Assembly: GCF_027925525.1 (NCBI RefSeq)
Contig: NZ_BSDJ01000005.1
Span: 248,001-312,000, forward strand
Length of the DNA stretch: 64,000 nucleotides
From: Paenibacillus tyrphae
GTDB taxonomy: Bacteria; Bacillota; Bacilli; Paenibacillales; NBRC-103111
Direction: 5' to 3'
The first letter of the stretch is position 1. Each line of letters opens with the position of its first letter. The notes under the pieces were generated by a model, which was given only the letters and a program-made list of their open reading frames with translations, made no database searches and had not been told where the DNA came from. Below are positions 25,714 through 36,414 of this stretch, piece by piece. A program made the position numbers and the translations under genes.

Positions 25714-26781
25714 ATGGGCGGCAGAAAACCGTTGTCACCGGAACAATCCCGGGCGCTACACGAAGGGCTGGTCATTCCCGCTCACCCGCTGGCACTGGAC
25801 GAACATCGGCGGCTCGACGAGCGCAGCCAGCGCGCTTTAACCCGCTATTATATCGCATCCGGCGCCGGAGGCGTCGCGGTGGGCGTACATTCGACGCAGT
25901 TTGAAATCCGCGAGCCGCAGTTCAATCTATTCGAAAAAGTGCTGCGGATGGCGTCTGAGGAGGTCGACCGGGCAAACATCGCGCGTCCGTTCCTGAAAAT
26001 CGCCGGAATTTGTGGCCCGACCGAGCAGGCGCTAAGCGAAGCGGATACGGCGGTCGGACTCGGATATGACGCTGGACTGCTGAGCATGGGCGGGCTGCAA
26101 AGCTTGAGCGAGGCACAAATCCTCGAACGTACGGCGCGGGTCGCCGAAAAGATACCGATTGTCGGCTTTTATTTGCAACCATCAGTAGGCGGGAAAGTAT
26201 TCAGCTTCGACTTTTGGAAGGAGTTCGCCACGATTCCCGGCATTGTGGCGATCAAAATGGCGCCGTTTAACCGGTACCAAACGATCGACGTGGCGCGGGC
26301 CGTCTGCTATTCGCCGCGGCGCGACGAGATTGCGCTGTACACCGGCAACGATGATAACATCGTGAGCGATCTGCTGACCGTATACCGCTTTATGGTGGAC
26401 GGCAAGCCCGTAGAAAAACGGGTCGTCGGCGGGCTGCTCGGGCATTGGGCGGTGTGGACGCGCAAAGCGGTCGAACTGCTGGAGGAAATCAAGCAAGTGC
26501 GGCAATCGGAGACAATCGGCAGCGTGTGGCTGACCCGCAACGTAGCGGTGACGGATGCGAACGCGGCGTTTTTCGATCCGGCGCACGGGTTTGCCGGCTG
26601 CATTCCGGGCATCCATGAGGTACTCCGCCGTCAAGGATTGATGAAAGGCGTTTGGTGCCTGAATCCTCACGAAACGCTGTCCCCGGGACAGGCGGACGAG
26701 ATCGACCGGGTGTACAGGGATTACCCGGAATTGAACGATGATGAGTTCATCCGCGAGCATTTGGCATCCTGGATGGCTTGA
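25714..26781 (+). CDS. Dihydrodipicolinate synthase (DapA/NAL) family protein
   Basis: 355 aa, longer than DapA (about 290). Class I aldolase TIM barrel with a probable Schiff-base Lys in GIVAIKMAPF (near 178). GLVIPAHPLAL near the start replaces the family's 'tp' loop. GGVAVGVHSTQFE precedes the barrel strands. It probably cleaves or forms a 2-keto acid by aldol chemistry in sugar-acid catabolism rather than lysine synthesis, given the operon partners. Translationally close to the epimerase gene. The substrate is unknown. Confidence 0.82.
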   Translation: MGGRKPLSPEQSRALHEGLVIPAHPLALDEHRRLDERSQRALTRYYIASGAGGVAVGVHSTQFEIREPQFNLFEKVLRMASEEVDRANIARPFLKIAGICGPTEQALSEADTAVGLGYDAGLLSMGGLQSLSEAQILERTARVAEKIPIVGFYLQPSVGGKVFSFDFWKEFATIPGIVAIKMAPFNRYQTIDVARAVCYSPRRDEIALYTGNDDNIVSDLLTVYRFMVDGKPVEKRVVGGLLGHWAVWTRKAVELLEEIKQVRQSETIGSVWLTRNVAVTDANAAFFDPAHGFAGCIPGIHEVLRRQGLMKGVWCLNPHETLSPGQADEIDRVYRDYPELNDDEFIREHLASWMA

Positions 26782-26805
26782 GTTCCCGGGGAAAGGGGTT
26801 AACCA

Positions 26806-28008
<1,203 letters not shown>

Positions 28009-28044
28009 ATGAAGCTCTTCTTTGAAAACGTCACCTTTTTGCAA

Positions 28045-28072
28045 TTGGCAGATTCCTCCTGTCAGGTATAAT
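28045..28072 (+). promoter_or_regulatory. Promoter of the GGDEF-HTH regulator gene
   Basis: TTGGCA (28045-28050), 16-bp spacer, perfect TATAAT (28067-28072), 41 bp upstream of the start codon. Confidence 0.6.
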
Positions 28073-28113
28073 GGAGATAGATTGAACACAAGCATGGGTA
28101 AGGCGGTGTTGTC

Positions 28114-29466
28114 ATGTTCGGGACTTATCGTCCGTCCACTGAAGAAAAAGGAATTCCGATAGCGCTGATCGGACCGGAGCCGATGATTCCCGTCATGCTG
28201 CAAGCGATGAAATCGTTTCCGTCTTTCGTCCCTGTCACCGGGGCGTACGCGAATCTGGAGGAAGCGGTCCAACGGACCCGGGACCTGATGGACCGCGTCG
28301 AAGTGATCTTATATTCGGGACCGCTTCCATATCAGGTATGCCACGACCGTCTCCAACTGCGCGTACCCGCTCATTTTGTTCCGTTGAACGGCTCGGGACT
28401 GTACCGGTCGTTGTTTCGGGCGGAGCGGATGGGGCGGCTCGGTGCCATGTCCGTCGATACGCTGACCCGTCAGCCGTTCGTGAAGACGTTCCGCGAGCTG
28501 GGCCAATCGCTGCCTGAACTGGCGTTCTATGCAGGCCGAGACCCTGTGGATGCGGAAGCGATGGTCCGTTTTCATGCCGAGCAATATGCTCAGGGAAACA
28601 CGGCGATTGCCTTAACCGCGCTCCGTTCCGTGTCGTTGAAGCTAAGCGAGCTCGGCGTGCCGAACGAATGGGTGCTGCCGACCGAGCAGGATATCATCGT
28701 CGCGCTTGAACGGGCGCTGTTGTCGACCGAATCCCGCCGCAGCAAGGAATCGCAAATTGTGGTGGGCTTGATCGACGTGGACGGGTTCCGCAAAGCGGCC
28801 GATCTCCGGAAGTCGGAGCATGACGTGCAGCGGCTGAAGCTGGACATTCACCGGATGATGCTCGAGTATGCCGAAACGCTCGAAGGCCACTTGACCCCGC
28901 TCGGCGGCGACGAATTTTTGTTCGTCACGACGCGGGGAACGTTCGAGCGCCATACGGGGGGGTACAAATATATCCCGCTGGCCAAAATGGCGCAGGACAC
29001 CTTCACCCTTTCGCTGAGCATCGGCATCGGCTTCGGCCGGTCCGCCCATGAGGCGGGCTCGCATGCCCGGATGGCGCTGCGGCGGGCCAAAGACGCGGGC
29101 GGCAGCATCAGCTTCATCGTCCGCGAGGACGAGAGCGTCATCGGTCCGCTGGAAATGGCCGAGCCGCTCAGCGCCGGCCTGTCGCTGCTGGACGCTGCCT
29201 TGATACGGAAAGCGGAGGAGGCCGGCTTGACCCAAACGTATATGAGCCGGGTAGTCGCCCAGCTCACCCGTACGGGCAAGACGGACTACAACGTCCACGA
29301 GCTGGCGTCGGTTCTCGGCGTGACCGTCCGCAGCACCCACCGGCTGCTGACGCAGTGGATGGACGCAGGACTGGTCAAGGTGGCCGGAGAGGAACGGGGC
29401 AGAGCGAAGGGCAGGCCGAAGCAGATTTACCGCTTTTCCTTCCTGGACGACCTGCTGCGCCGTTAA
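28114..29466 (+). CDS. GGDEF-like domain / helix-turn-helix regulator
   Basis: 450 aa, cytoplasmic. Residues 1-190 form a non-membrane sensing region (IPIALIGPEPMIPVMLQAM, then helices). Residues about 205-350 are a nucleotide-cyclase-like domain with VVGLIDVDGF as metal-binding strand and an intact GGDEF at 264-268, then LSIGIGFGRS and ARMALRRAKDAGG. Residues about 360-450 are a winged helix-turn-helix with VHELASVLGVTVRSTHRLL and GRPKQIYRF. It resembles GTP cyclohydrolase III/GGDEF domains fused to a DNA-binding domain. It may bind or make a nucleotide to control the sugar genes that begin 48 bases downstream. Confidence 0.78.
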   Translation: MFGTYRPSTEEKGIPIALIGPEPMIPVMLQAMKSFPSFVPVTGAYANLEEAVQRTRDLMDRVEVILYSGPLPYQVCHDRLQLRVPAHFVPLNGSGLYRSLFRAERMGRLGAMSVDTLTRQPFVKTFRELGQSLPELAFYAGRDPVDAEAMVRFHAEQYAQGNTAIALTALRSVSLKLSELGVPNEWVLPTEQDIIVALERALLSTESRRSKESQIVVGLIDVDGFRKAADLRKSEHDVQRLKLDIHRMMLEYAETLEGHLTPLGGDEFLFVTTRGTFERHTGGYKYIPLAKMAQDTFTLSLSIGIGFGRSAHEAGSHARMALRRAKDAGGSISFIVREDESVIGPLEMAEPLSAGLSLLDAALIRKAEEAGLTQTYMSRVVAQLTRTGKTDYNVHELASVLGVTVRSTHRLLTQWMDAGLVKVAGEERGRAKGRPKQIYRFSFLDDLLRR

Positions 29467-29514
29467 AAAGCATGCTTGTCGTTTATATCGGACTTCGCTG
29501 AGGAGGATGTACGC

Positions 29515-30384
29515 ATGAAATTGGGATTGAGCACCTATAGTTTATACCGGGCTATCGATAAGAAGGAATTAACCGTAACGGAAGCCATCCGCTGGATTGC
29601 CGACAATGGAGGCGAGCATGTGGAGATTGTGCCGATCGGGTACGACTTGACGGACAATCCAGGGCTGATTGAAGATATCCGCAAGACTGCTGACCAAGCG
29701 GGACTTGATATTTCCGGCTACGCGGTCGGCGCAAATTTCGTGCAGGCCACTCCGGAAGCATACGAGCAGGAGATTGAGAAGACGATGCGCCAGGTTGATA
29801 TCGCCCGCGACCTAGGAGTAAAGCGGATGCGTCACGACGTCGCGTCACGCCCGATCCCCGAAACGTCGATCCGCCAGTTCGAAGCAGATTTGCCCAAGCT
29901 CGTCGAGGCGTGCCGCCGTATCGCTGACTACGCAGCGCAGTTCGATATCGTCACAAGCGTGGAAAACCACGGCTTCTACTTACAAGCGAGCGACCGGGTG
30001 CTCCGGCTCGTGCACGAGGTAGATCGCGCCAACTTCAAGACGACGCTGGATATCGGCAATTTTCTGTGCGTGGATGAGGACCCGGTCAGCGCCGTTTCGA
30101 ATAACATTCCGTTTGCGTCCATGGTGCATTTAAAAGACTTTTACCGCCGTCCGTCGTACCGCAATCCGGGCGAAGGCTGGTTTAAGTCGACCCACGGCAA
30201 TTTCCTGCGGGGCGCCATTGTCGGACAAGGCGACATCGATATGCCAGAGGTTGTCCGGGTGCTGAAGGCTTCGGGGTATGACGAGTACTTGTCCGTTGAA
30301 TTCGAAGGCATGGAAGACCCGAGGACCGGTTCGAGAATCGCTATGGACAACGTACGTCGGTTGTGGCAGGAAGCCGTAGTGTAA
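29515..30384 (+). CDS. Sugar phosphate isomerase/epimerase (xylose isomerase-like TIM barrel)
   Basis: 289 aa. AP-endonuclease-2 type barrel: MKLGLSTYSL at the start, metal ligands expected in SVENHGF, TLDIGNF, MVHLKDFYR and the final SVEFEGME. Start set at ATG 29515 behind GGAGG; the frame begins 39 bases earlier. Acts on a keto or aldo sugar in the cytoplasm, probably with the Gfo/Idh/MocA dehydrogenase that follows. Confidence 0.88.
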   Translation: MKLGLSTYSLYRAIDKKELTVTEAIRWIADNGGEHVEIVPIGYDLTDNPGLIEDIRKTADQAGLDISGYAVGANFVQATPEAYEQEIEKTMRQVDIARDLGVKRMRHDVASRPIPETSIRQFEADLPKLVEACRRIADYAAQFDIVTSVENHGFYLQASDRVLRLVHEVDRANFKTTLDIGNFLCVDEDPVSAVSNNIPFASMVHLKDFYRRPSYRNPGEGWFKSTHGNFLRGAIVGQGDIDMPEVVRVLKASGYDEYLSVEFEGMEDPRTGSRIAMDNVRRLWQEAVV

Positions 30385-30424
30385 TCCGAAAAACAACAGG
30401 AGAAGCAGGAGGAACAGGGGAACG

Positions 30425-31483
30425 ATGAGCAAAATCAAAATCGGAATAATCGGAGCGGGCTCCATTTCGGAGCAGCATTTCAGAGCCTACAGCCATCATC
30501 CTGAAGTGGAAATTTATGCCGTTTGCGATTTGAACGAGGAACGGGCAAAAGCGAAGGCCGAAGCGTACGGCGCATCCAAAGTATTCACCAATTACCGTGA
30601 CCTGCTGGCGCTGCCGGACATTCACGGCGTCAGCATCTGCACTTGGAACAACACCCATGCCGAGATCAGCATCGCGGCGCTCGAAGCGGGCAAGCACGTG
30701 CTCGTGGAGAAACCGCTATGCCAGACGGTGGCCGAAGCCTTGAAGGTGGAAGAAACGGTGCGGCGGACGGGCAAACTGCTGCAGGTCGGCTTTGTACGCC
30801 GGTACGGCAGCAATACGGAAATTTTGAAAAAATTTATCGATGCGGGCGATCTGGGCGAGATTTATTACGCGAAGGCCTCTTGTCTCCGTCGTCTCGGCAA
30901 CCCGGGCGGCTGGTTCTCGGATATCAAGCGCTCCGGCGGTGGGCCGGTGATCGATCTGGGCGTGCATATTATCGACATTTGCTGGTACCTGATGGGCAAG
31001 CCGAAGGTCAAGTCGGTTTCGGCCAATACGTACAATCGCCTCGGCAACCGCTCGAACGTGGAACACCTGTCTTTTTACAAAGCAGCCGATTACAATGCGG
31101 CATTCAATACGGTCGAGGACGTTGCTAATGCGCTCATCCGCTTCCAGAACGGGGCAAGCCTCATGGTCGATGTCAGCTTCACGCTGCATGCGAAGAAGGA
31201 TGAGATATCCATCAAGCTGTATGGAGACAAGGGCGGCGCGGAACTGGAGCCGGAGCTTGCGATTATCGCAGAGAAGTACGATACGATTCTGAACGTCGCG
31301 CCGCAGGTAGACCATCCTTCGTTTGATTTTATTGCTGCATTCCAACAGGAGATCAACTATTTTATCGACAGCTCGCTCGGACGAACGGAAACCCGGAGCC
31401 CGGTGGAAGACGGCGTCGAAGTGATGAAAATGCTGTGCGCCATTTACGAATCGGCCGCCCAAGGTCGCGAAATCGAGCTCTAA
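30425..31483 (+). CDS. Gfo/Idh/MocA family oxidoreductase
   Basis: 352 aa. NAD-binding GIIGAGSIS at 7-15, EKPL at 95-98 with the conserved Lys96, and GGPVIDLGVHIIDIC holding the Asp and His of the active site. Oxidises a sugar or cyclitol hydroxyl. AGGAGG in the upstream gap. Sits between two isomerase-like genes, a combination typical of inositol- or keto-sugar-type catabolic operons. Confidence 0.92.
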   Translation: MSKIKIGIIGAGSISEQHFRAYSHHPEVEIYAVCDLNEERAKAKAEAYGASKVFTNYRDLLALPDIHGVSICTWNNTHAEISIAALEAGKHVLVEKPLCQTVAEALKVEETVRRTGKLLQVGFVRRYGSNTEILKKFIDAGDLGEIYYAKASCLRRLGNPGGWFSDIKRSGGGPVIDLGVHIIDICWYLMGKPKVKSVSANTYNRLGNRSNVEHLSFYKAADYNAAFNTVEDVANALIRFQNGASLMVDVSFTLHAKKDEISIKLYGDKGGAELEPELAIIAEKYDTILNVAPQVDHPSFDFIAAFQQEINYFIDSSLGRTETRSPVEDGVEVMKMLCAIYESAAQGREIEL

Positions 31484-31498
31484 GGAGGAGCGGAGGTT

Positions 31499-32383
31499 AT
31501 GGCATTGACGAACAAGATCGGAGTTATTTCGGACAGCTTCAAGCTGCCGCTGCGCGAGAGTCTGCTGAAGTCCAAGGAGCTCGGCGCCGACGGCGTGCAG
31601 ATTTGGGCGACCAAAGGGGAAATGGACCCCGCGAATCTAAACGTTGACGCTCGGAAAGACCTCAAGGCTTATCTCAATTCGATCGGGCTGGAAATTTCCG
31701 CTTTGTGCGGCGATTTGGGCGGACACGGCTTCCAAGACAAGGAGGCGAACCCGGCCAAAATCGAAACATCGAAGCGAATTCTCGATCTGGCGCTTGACTT
31801 GGGTACGAATATCGTGACGACGCATATCGGTCTGGTGCCGGAGGACCCGGCCGATCCGATCTATGCCGAGATGCAGGACGCTTGCGGCCAACTGGCCCGT
31901 TATGCCTCGTCTGTCGGCGGTTATTTTGCCATCGAGACCGGTCCCGAGACCGCCGTACATCTGAAAAGCTTCCTGGACAGCCTCGGCTCCAAAGGGATGG
32001 CGGTCAACTTCGATCCGGCCAATATGGTCATGGTGACGGGCGACGACCCGGCCAAAGGCGTTCATACGCTGAAGGACTATATCGTCCATACGCACGTGAA
32101 GGACGGACTGCGGCTGCGTGAAGCGGACCCTCGCGCCATCTACGGCTCCCTCGGGTACAAGCCGATGGATCACGAGGAGATCGCGCGGATGGTGAGCGCA
32201 GGCGAGTTTTTCCGGGAACTGCCTCCCGGCGAGGGCGCCGTCGATTTCGACGCGTATTTCCAAGCGCTGCAAGACATCGGGTATACAGGCTATTTGACGA
32301 TCGAGCGCGAGGTCGGCGATCAACCCGAGGAGGATATCCGCAAAGCGATTCAGTTTATCGAAGCGTACCGGAAGCGGGGCTAA
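31499..32383 (+). CDS. Sugar phosphate isomerase/epimerase, second copy
   Basis: 294 aa TIM-barrel protein of the same AP-endonuclease-2 group as 29515-30384 but clearly divergent in sequence. Ligand-bearing strands: VTTHIGLVP, AIETGPE, NFDPANMVM, VHTHVKDG and TIEREVG. AAGGAGGAG precedes the ATG. Three bases separate it from the next gene, so the two are co-translated or nearly so. Two isomerases in one operon suggests two successive sugar conversions. Confidence 0.88.
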   Translation: MALTNKIGVISDSFKLPLRESLLKSKELGADGVQIWATKGEMDPANLNVDARKDLKAYLNSIGLEISALCGDLGGHGFQDKEANPAKIETSKRILDLALDLGTNIVTTHIGLVPEDPADPIYAEMQDACGQLARYASSVGGYFAIETGPETAVHLKSFLDSLGSKGMAVNFDPANMVMVTGDDPAKGVHTLKDYIVHTHVKDGLRLREADPRAIYGSLGYKPMDHEEIARMVSAGEFFRELPPGEGAVDFDAYFQALQDIGYTGYLTIEREVGDQPEEDIRKAIQFIEAYRKRG

Positions 32384-32386
32384 GGT

Positions 32387-33284
32387 ATGGATGCGGCGCT
32401 GCGCATAGGCATCATCGGGCTCGATACGTCGCATGTAACAGCGTTTACGAAGCTGCTGAACGATCCGTCGGATGCCAACCATGTGCCGGGAGGACGGGTG
32501 ATCGCGGCTTATCCGGGCGGTTCCGCAGACTTCCCGCTCAGCATTGGCCGGGTAGGCGACTTTACGCAAGAGCTGCGGGAGCAATATGGCGTGTCCATCA
32601 TGGAAACGCCGGCAGCCGTAGCGGAATCGGTCGATGCGCTGCTCCTCGAATCGGCCGACGGAAGGGTACATTTGGAGCAGTTTCGCGCCATCGCACCATA
32701 CGGCAAGCCGGTATTTATCGACAAGCCGCTCGCGTTGAGCTCGCGGGAGGCGCATGAAATCGCCGAGCTTGCGCAGCAATACGACATTCCGGTCATGAGC
32801 ACTTCCGCGCTGCGGTATTCCGAAGGTCTTGTCCACGCTCTGGCGGAAGCTGACGGAGCCATTACGGGAGCCGATGCCTTCGGACCGATGCATTTCGAAC
32901 CTACGCAGCCGGGATACTACTGGTACGGAATTCATACGGCCGAGCTGCTGTATCGCGCCATGGGCACAGGATGCAGGGAAGTGACCGTGACGGCAAACGA
33001 CGATTTCGACGTCATTACCGGTATCTGGCAGGACGGGCGGATCGGTACGGGGGAGCCGGCGACCCGGTCAAGGCTTCGGCGCCACGCTGCACACTGGCGG
33101 AGGACCGCGCCTGGTCGACGTGTCCAAGGACGGCAGACCGTTTTATGCCAGCTTGCTGGTCGAGGTCATGAAGATGTTCAGGAATAGAGAGCCGGGCATT
33201 CCGCTGACGGAGACGCTGGAGATCATCCGTTTCCTCGAAGCGGCCAACGAAAGCCGGGCGACAGGACAGCAGGTTAAGCTGTAA
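32387..33284 (+). pseudogene. Gfo/Idh/MocA oxidoreductase with a frameshift
   Basis: The frame from 32387 gives normal family sequence (RIGIIGLDTSHVTAF, FIDKPLAL in place of EKP, YYWYGIHTAELL) up to about residue 222, then switches to Arg-rich nonsense and ends at 33187. The family C-terminus (FGATLHTGGGP, LVDVSKDGRPFYASLLVEV, EIIRFLEAANES) continues in another frame to a TAA at 33282-33284. Deleting one G from GGGGG at 33049-33053 restores the full frame, about 298 codons. Either a recent natural frameshift or a sequencing error in a homopolymer. Confidence 0.85.
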
Positions 33285-33538
33285 CCGGCGGGAGGCCGTA
33301 TTATCGCCCCAAGCCATATTTCTTGCGGCATTGTTGAAACCGAAATCGCATCCTTGCGTATAAGTATCGTAACGTTAGCTATCCTTGGAAAATCAAATAG
33401 GAAATACCCGGAGGAGCCTGTCACCTTAGCATTGCTATGTTTATTTTAGCAGCTATGGTCGATGGGCTTCTTTTTGTATGTTTTTGCCTGAATATCCACA
33501 GGATAAGCACGATAACAACAGAGGGGCGGTCGGTCATT

Positions 33539-34690
33539 ATGCTTATTTTTCAACTGGCTATCATTTTGCTTGCTTCCAAAATTGCGGGGGACCTCAGCGT
33601 TAAATTAGGACAGCCTTCCGTGCTCGGGAAGCTGCTGATCGGGATCGTCTTGGGACCGACGGTGCTCGGACTCGTCACGAATACCGATATTTTAACGGAA
33701 ATCAGCCAAATCGGCGTCATTCTGCTGATGTTCATTGCCGGACTGGAAACCGATGTCGAGGAATTCAAGCATACAGGGAAGCCTTCCGCTTTTGTAGGGG
33801 TTGCGGGAATTATCGTGCCGCTGACCGCAGGCTTTTTGGCTGGGCAAGTGATGGGGCTGCCGGCGATCCAGGCCGTGTTCCTCGGATTGCTGCTGTCGGC
33901 CACCAGCGTCAGTATTTCGGTGCAGGCGCTGAAGGAAATGGGAAAGCTAAAGTCTCGGGCTGGGGCTACGATTCTGGGGGCCGCGGTCATCGATGACGTA
34001 TTGGTCATCATCGCACTGGCGTTTGTGATGAGCTTTGCAGGGGGAGACGTGAATCTAGGAGTCGTTGTCCTGAAAAAAGTAGTCTTTTTCGCTGGAGCGA
34101 TTCTCGTTGCATGGAAGGTCGTTCCATGGGTATTGAAAAAGTTCGCGCCTCTCCGTGTGACCGAAGCGGTCATATCCGCCGCTCTTATCATCTGCTTTGC
34201 TTACGCCTATTTGGCCGAATATGCGGGGGTTGCCGCGATCATCGGAGCTTATATCGCCGGTGTCGCGATCAGCGTAACGAAATACAAGCATGAGGTGTTC
34301 GAAAAGGTCGAAACGATCGGCTATTCGATCTTCGTTCCGGTGTTCTTTACTTCCATCGGCGTGACGGCGGAGTTCACGGGAATTGCCGGCAATCTTGGCT
34401 TAATCGTCGTACTAAGCGTTCTGGCGATTCTCACCAAACTGGTCGGCTCGGCGCTGGGAGCGAAATTCGCCGGCTTTGCCTGGAGACCTTCCTTGGGGAT
34501 CGGGGCAGCCATGGTATCGCGGGGCGAAGTCGCGCTGATCATCGCCGCCATGGGGCTGGACGCCGGTTTGCTGAGCAAAGAGATGTTCGCCGTCCTCATT
34601 GTCGTCGTCTTGGTGACGACCCTCGTGACGCCGCCGATGATGAAATGGTTTTTCAAGGAGCCAAGGACTTCTCCATCCATGGAAAAGTGA
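33539..34690 (+). CDS. CPA2 family cation:proton antiporter (NapA/GerN-like)
   Basis: 383 aa, the size of NapA/GerN. About 12-13 membrane segments. The transport-site Asp pair is Asp152-Asp153 in GAAVIDDVLVIIAL. The N-terminal GQPSVLGKLLIGIVLGPTVL is typical. Exchanges Na+ or K+ for H+. ATG 33539 chosen because it gives the family N-terminus; AGAGGGG lies 12 bases before. The frame extends to 33437 with a hydrophobic, non-conserved extension. No C-terminal RCK domain. Ends at a bidirectional terminator. Confidence 0.9.
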   Translation: MLIFQLAIILLASKIAGDLSVKLGQPSVLGKLLIGIVLGPTVLGLVTNTDILTEISQIGVILLMFIAGLETDVEEFKHTGKPSAFVGVAGIIVPLTAGFLAGQVMGLPAIQAVFLGLLLSATSVSISVQALKEMGKLKSRAGATILGAAVIDDVLVIIALAFVMSFAGGDVNLGVVVLKKVVFFAGAILVAWKVVPWVLKKFAPLRVTEAVISAALIICFAYAYLAEYAGVAAIIGAYIAGVAISVTKYKHEVFEKVETIGYSIFVPVFFTSIGVTAEFTGIAGNLGLIVVLSVLAILTKLVGSALGAKFAGFAWRPSLGIGAAMVSRGEVALIIAAMGLDAGLLSKEMFAVLIVVVLVTTLVTPPMMKWFFKEPRTSPSMEK

Positions 34691-34699
34691 AAATTGGAA

Positions 34700-34731
34700 A
34701 AAGAGTCCCGGACAACGATCTGGGACTCTTT
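34700..34731. terminator. Bidirectional terminator between antiporter and lplA-like gene
   Basis: AAAGAGTCCC (34700-34709) pairs perfectly with GGGACTCTTT (34722-34731). It lies 3' of both convergent genes. Confidence 0.8.
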
Positions 34732-34746
34732 GTGTCTAAACTTGCA

Positions 34747-36333
34747 TTACTTCCACTGCGGGCCGGAGTAGCCATTCGCCTTGAGGCCCTCGTTCACTTC
34801 CTTGATGATCTGGGCGCCGCCTTTGTCGGACCATTCCTTGACCATTTTATCCCAATCGGACAGCGGCTTTTCGCCGAAAATCATTTTCGTTTGTTCCGTG
34901 TACAGGAACTTGGACAGCTCAGTATCCTTTGAGGCCTTCGTCTCGGAGACCACCGAGTTAACCGGATTGACGAGATGTTTCGTCTCGCCATGCATTTTCT
35001 CCAGGCTGGCCGCCAGTTCGCGCAATAGCGGGACGGTATATTCCGTCGAATAACCGTTGGACGTGTCATTAGGGGCCCACATCGTTTTGTCCGGCAAATA
35101 GTTGATCGGTGCGAGACCTTTTTCCTCGGCCTCGCGGCGCACGCTGCCATTCTCGATATTGTAGCCTTGGCCTTCTTTGCCGTTCAGCCAGTCAAAGTCG
35201 ATATTGCCCGCGTTGCGCTGCTCCAGCGGCACAAATTTCCGGCCGTAGTCGAGCATCTCCAAAATTTTGTTCACTTTGTCCGGCTCCTTCGCCAGCTTCG
35301 CATTCAGCATCACGATGCCGTAGTAGCCGGGGGAGGAGGTGAACCCTTGCGAACCGTCCGGCGCTTGGAACGGGGGGACCGGCACGATTTTGGCGTTCGG
35401 GCTTACGTCAACCAGGCCTTGCATAGAGGTCGAGCTCATGCCGCGCGGTGTGCCGATGAAGATGCCCGCTTTGCCGGAATAGAACTCCTTGTTCGTCTGC
35501 GTCCAGTTGAGCAGGGCAAAGTCTTTTGTAATCGCGCCTTCCTTGTACAGGTCGGCCAGCCAGCCGATGTGCTCTTTTCGCGCTTCGGAGATAATGCCCG
35601 GGATGACTTGTCCATCGGCGTTTTTATGGTACCAGGCATCGAGATCCCAATAAGCGCTCATCCCGAAGCTCGGGTTAATGTTCGCGGACATGGCCAGTCC
35701 GTACGTATCGTTCTTGCCGTTACCGTCAGGGTCGTTTTTGGTGAAGGCGATCGCCACTTTTTTCAGCTCGTCGTAGTTTTTCGGAACCTCCAGCCCCAGC
35801 TTGTCCAGCCAATCTTTGCGGATGATCGGGGTTAGCTGGTAGTTCTCGGTTAAGTATTTTTGGACCGCGTATATTTTGCCGTTCACCGTTACCGCTTTTC
35901 GGACTTTATCAGGAATCTGCTTCATCGTCGGATACTTGTCAAGCAGATCGTCGAGCGGCAAAAAGGCTCCCTGTTTTGCCCATTTATAGAAATTCGAATC
36001 CGCTCCTTCCATGACGATGATGTCGGGAATTTCGCCCGAAGCGACGATGGCGCTCAGCTTCTGGTCGTAATCGGAGCGGACCACGTATTGCGGCTTGAAA
36101 TCGACGTTGAATTTCTCGTTGATCATTTCCAGGCCCTTGCCTCCGGTTGGAGGAAACGCCCCGTAACGGTAGTCGATCATCGTGATCGTCTGTTTTTTCT
36201 GGCTATCCGTTGCGGCTCCGGCGCCTCCGGCGTTTGGTAGATCGGTCTTTGTGTCGCTGCCGCTGCAGGCGGACGTTAAGGTTATGGCTCCGACGAGCGC
36301 GGCGGCCGTCCATGTTTTTCCTCTGTAAATCAT
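34747..36333 (-). CDS. ABC transporter extracellular solute-binding lipoprotein (LplA-type)
   Basis: 528 aa. Lipoprotein signal with lipobox TSAC (Cys23), followed by a disordered linker. The mature part has the pattern of large family-1 solute-binding proteins of Paenibacillaceae: ITMIDYRYGAFPP, KLSAIVASGEIPDIIVMEG, FAFTKNDPDGNGKNDTYG and YSGKAGIFIGTPRG. GGGGAGGGG precedes the ATG. Last gene of a set regulator-permease-permease-binder on the minus strand. Such proteins usually bind oligosaccharides; the ligand is not predictable. Confidence 0.92.
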   Translation of the reverse strand: MIYRGKTWTAAALVGAITLTSACSGSDTKTDLPNAGGAGAATDSQKKQTITMIDYRYGAFPPTGGKGLEMINEKFNVDFKPQYVVRSDYDQKLSAIVASGEIPDIIVMEGADSNFYKWAKQGAFLPLDDLLDKYPTMKQIPDKVRKAVTVNGKIYAVQKYLTENYQLTPIIRKDWLDKLGLEVPKNYDELKKVAIAFTKNDPDGNGKNDTYGLAMSANINPSFGMSAYWDLDAWYHKNADGQVIPGIISEARKEHIGWLADLYKEGAITKDFALLNWTQTNKEFYSGKAGIFIGTPRGMSSTSMQGLVDVSPNAKIVPVPPFQAPDGSQGFTSSPGYYGIVMLNAKLAKEPDKVNKILEMLDYGRKFVPLEQRNAGNIDFDWLNGKEGQGYNIENGSVRREAEEKGLAPINYLPDKTMWAPNDTSNGYSTEYTVPLLRELAASLEKMHGETKHLVNPVNSVVSETKASKDTELSKFLYTEQTKMIFGEKPLSDWDKMVKEWSDKGGAQIIKEVNEGLKANGYSGPQWK

Positions 36334-36414
36334 TTACAAGCCCCTCCCCATGTTTGGATCATACTCTGAAATTTTTGTTTATACAAGTTCGTATGTCTGA
36401 CGGGATGCCCCAAG

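Noticed and set aside
31637-32935. 432-codon antisense frame opposite the isomerase and Gfo genes
   Set aside because: GC-rich codon shadow with Arg/His-rich translation; the plus strand carries clear families in the same place.
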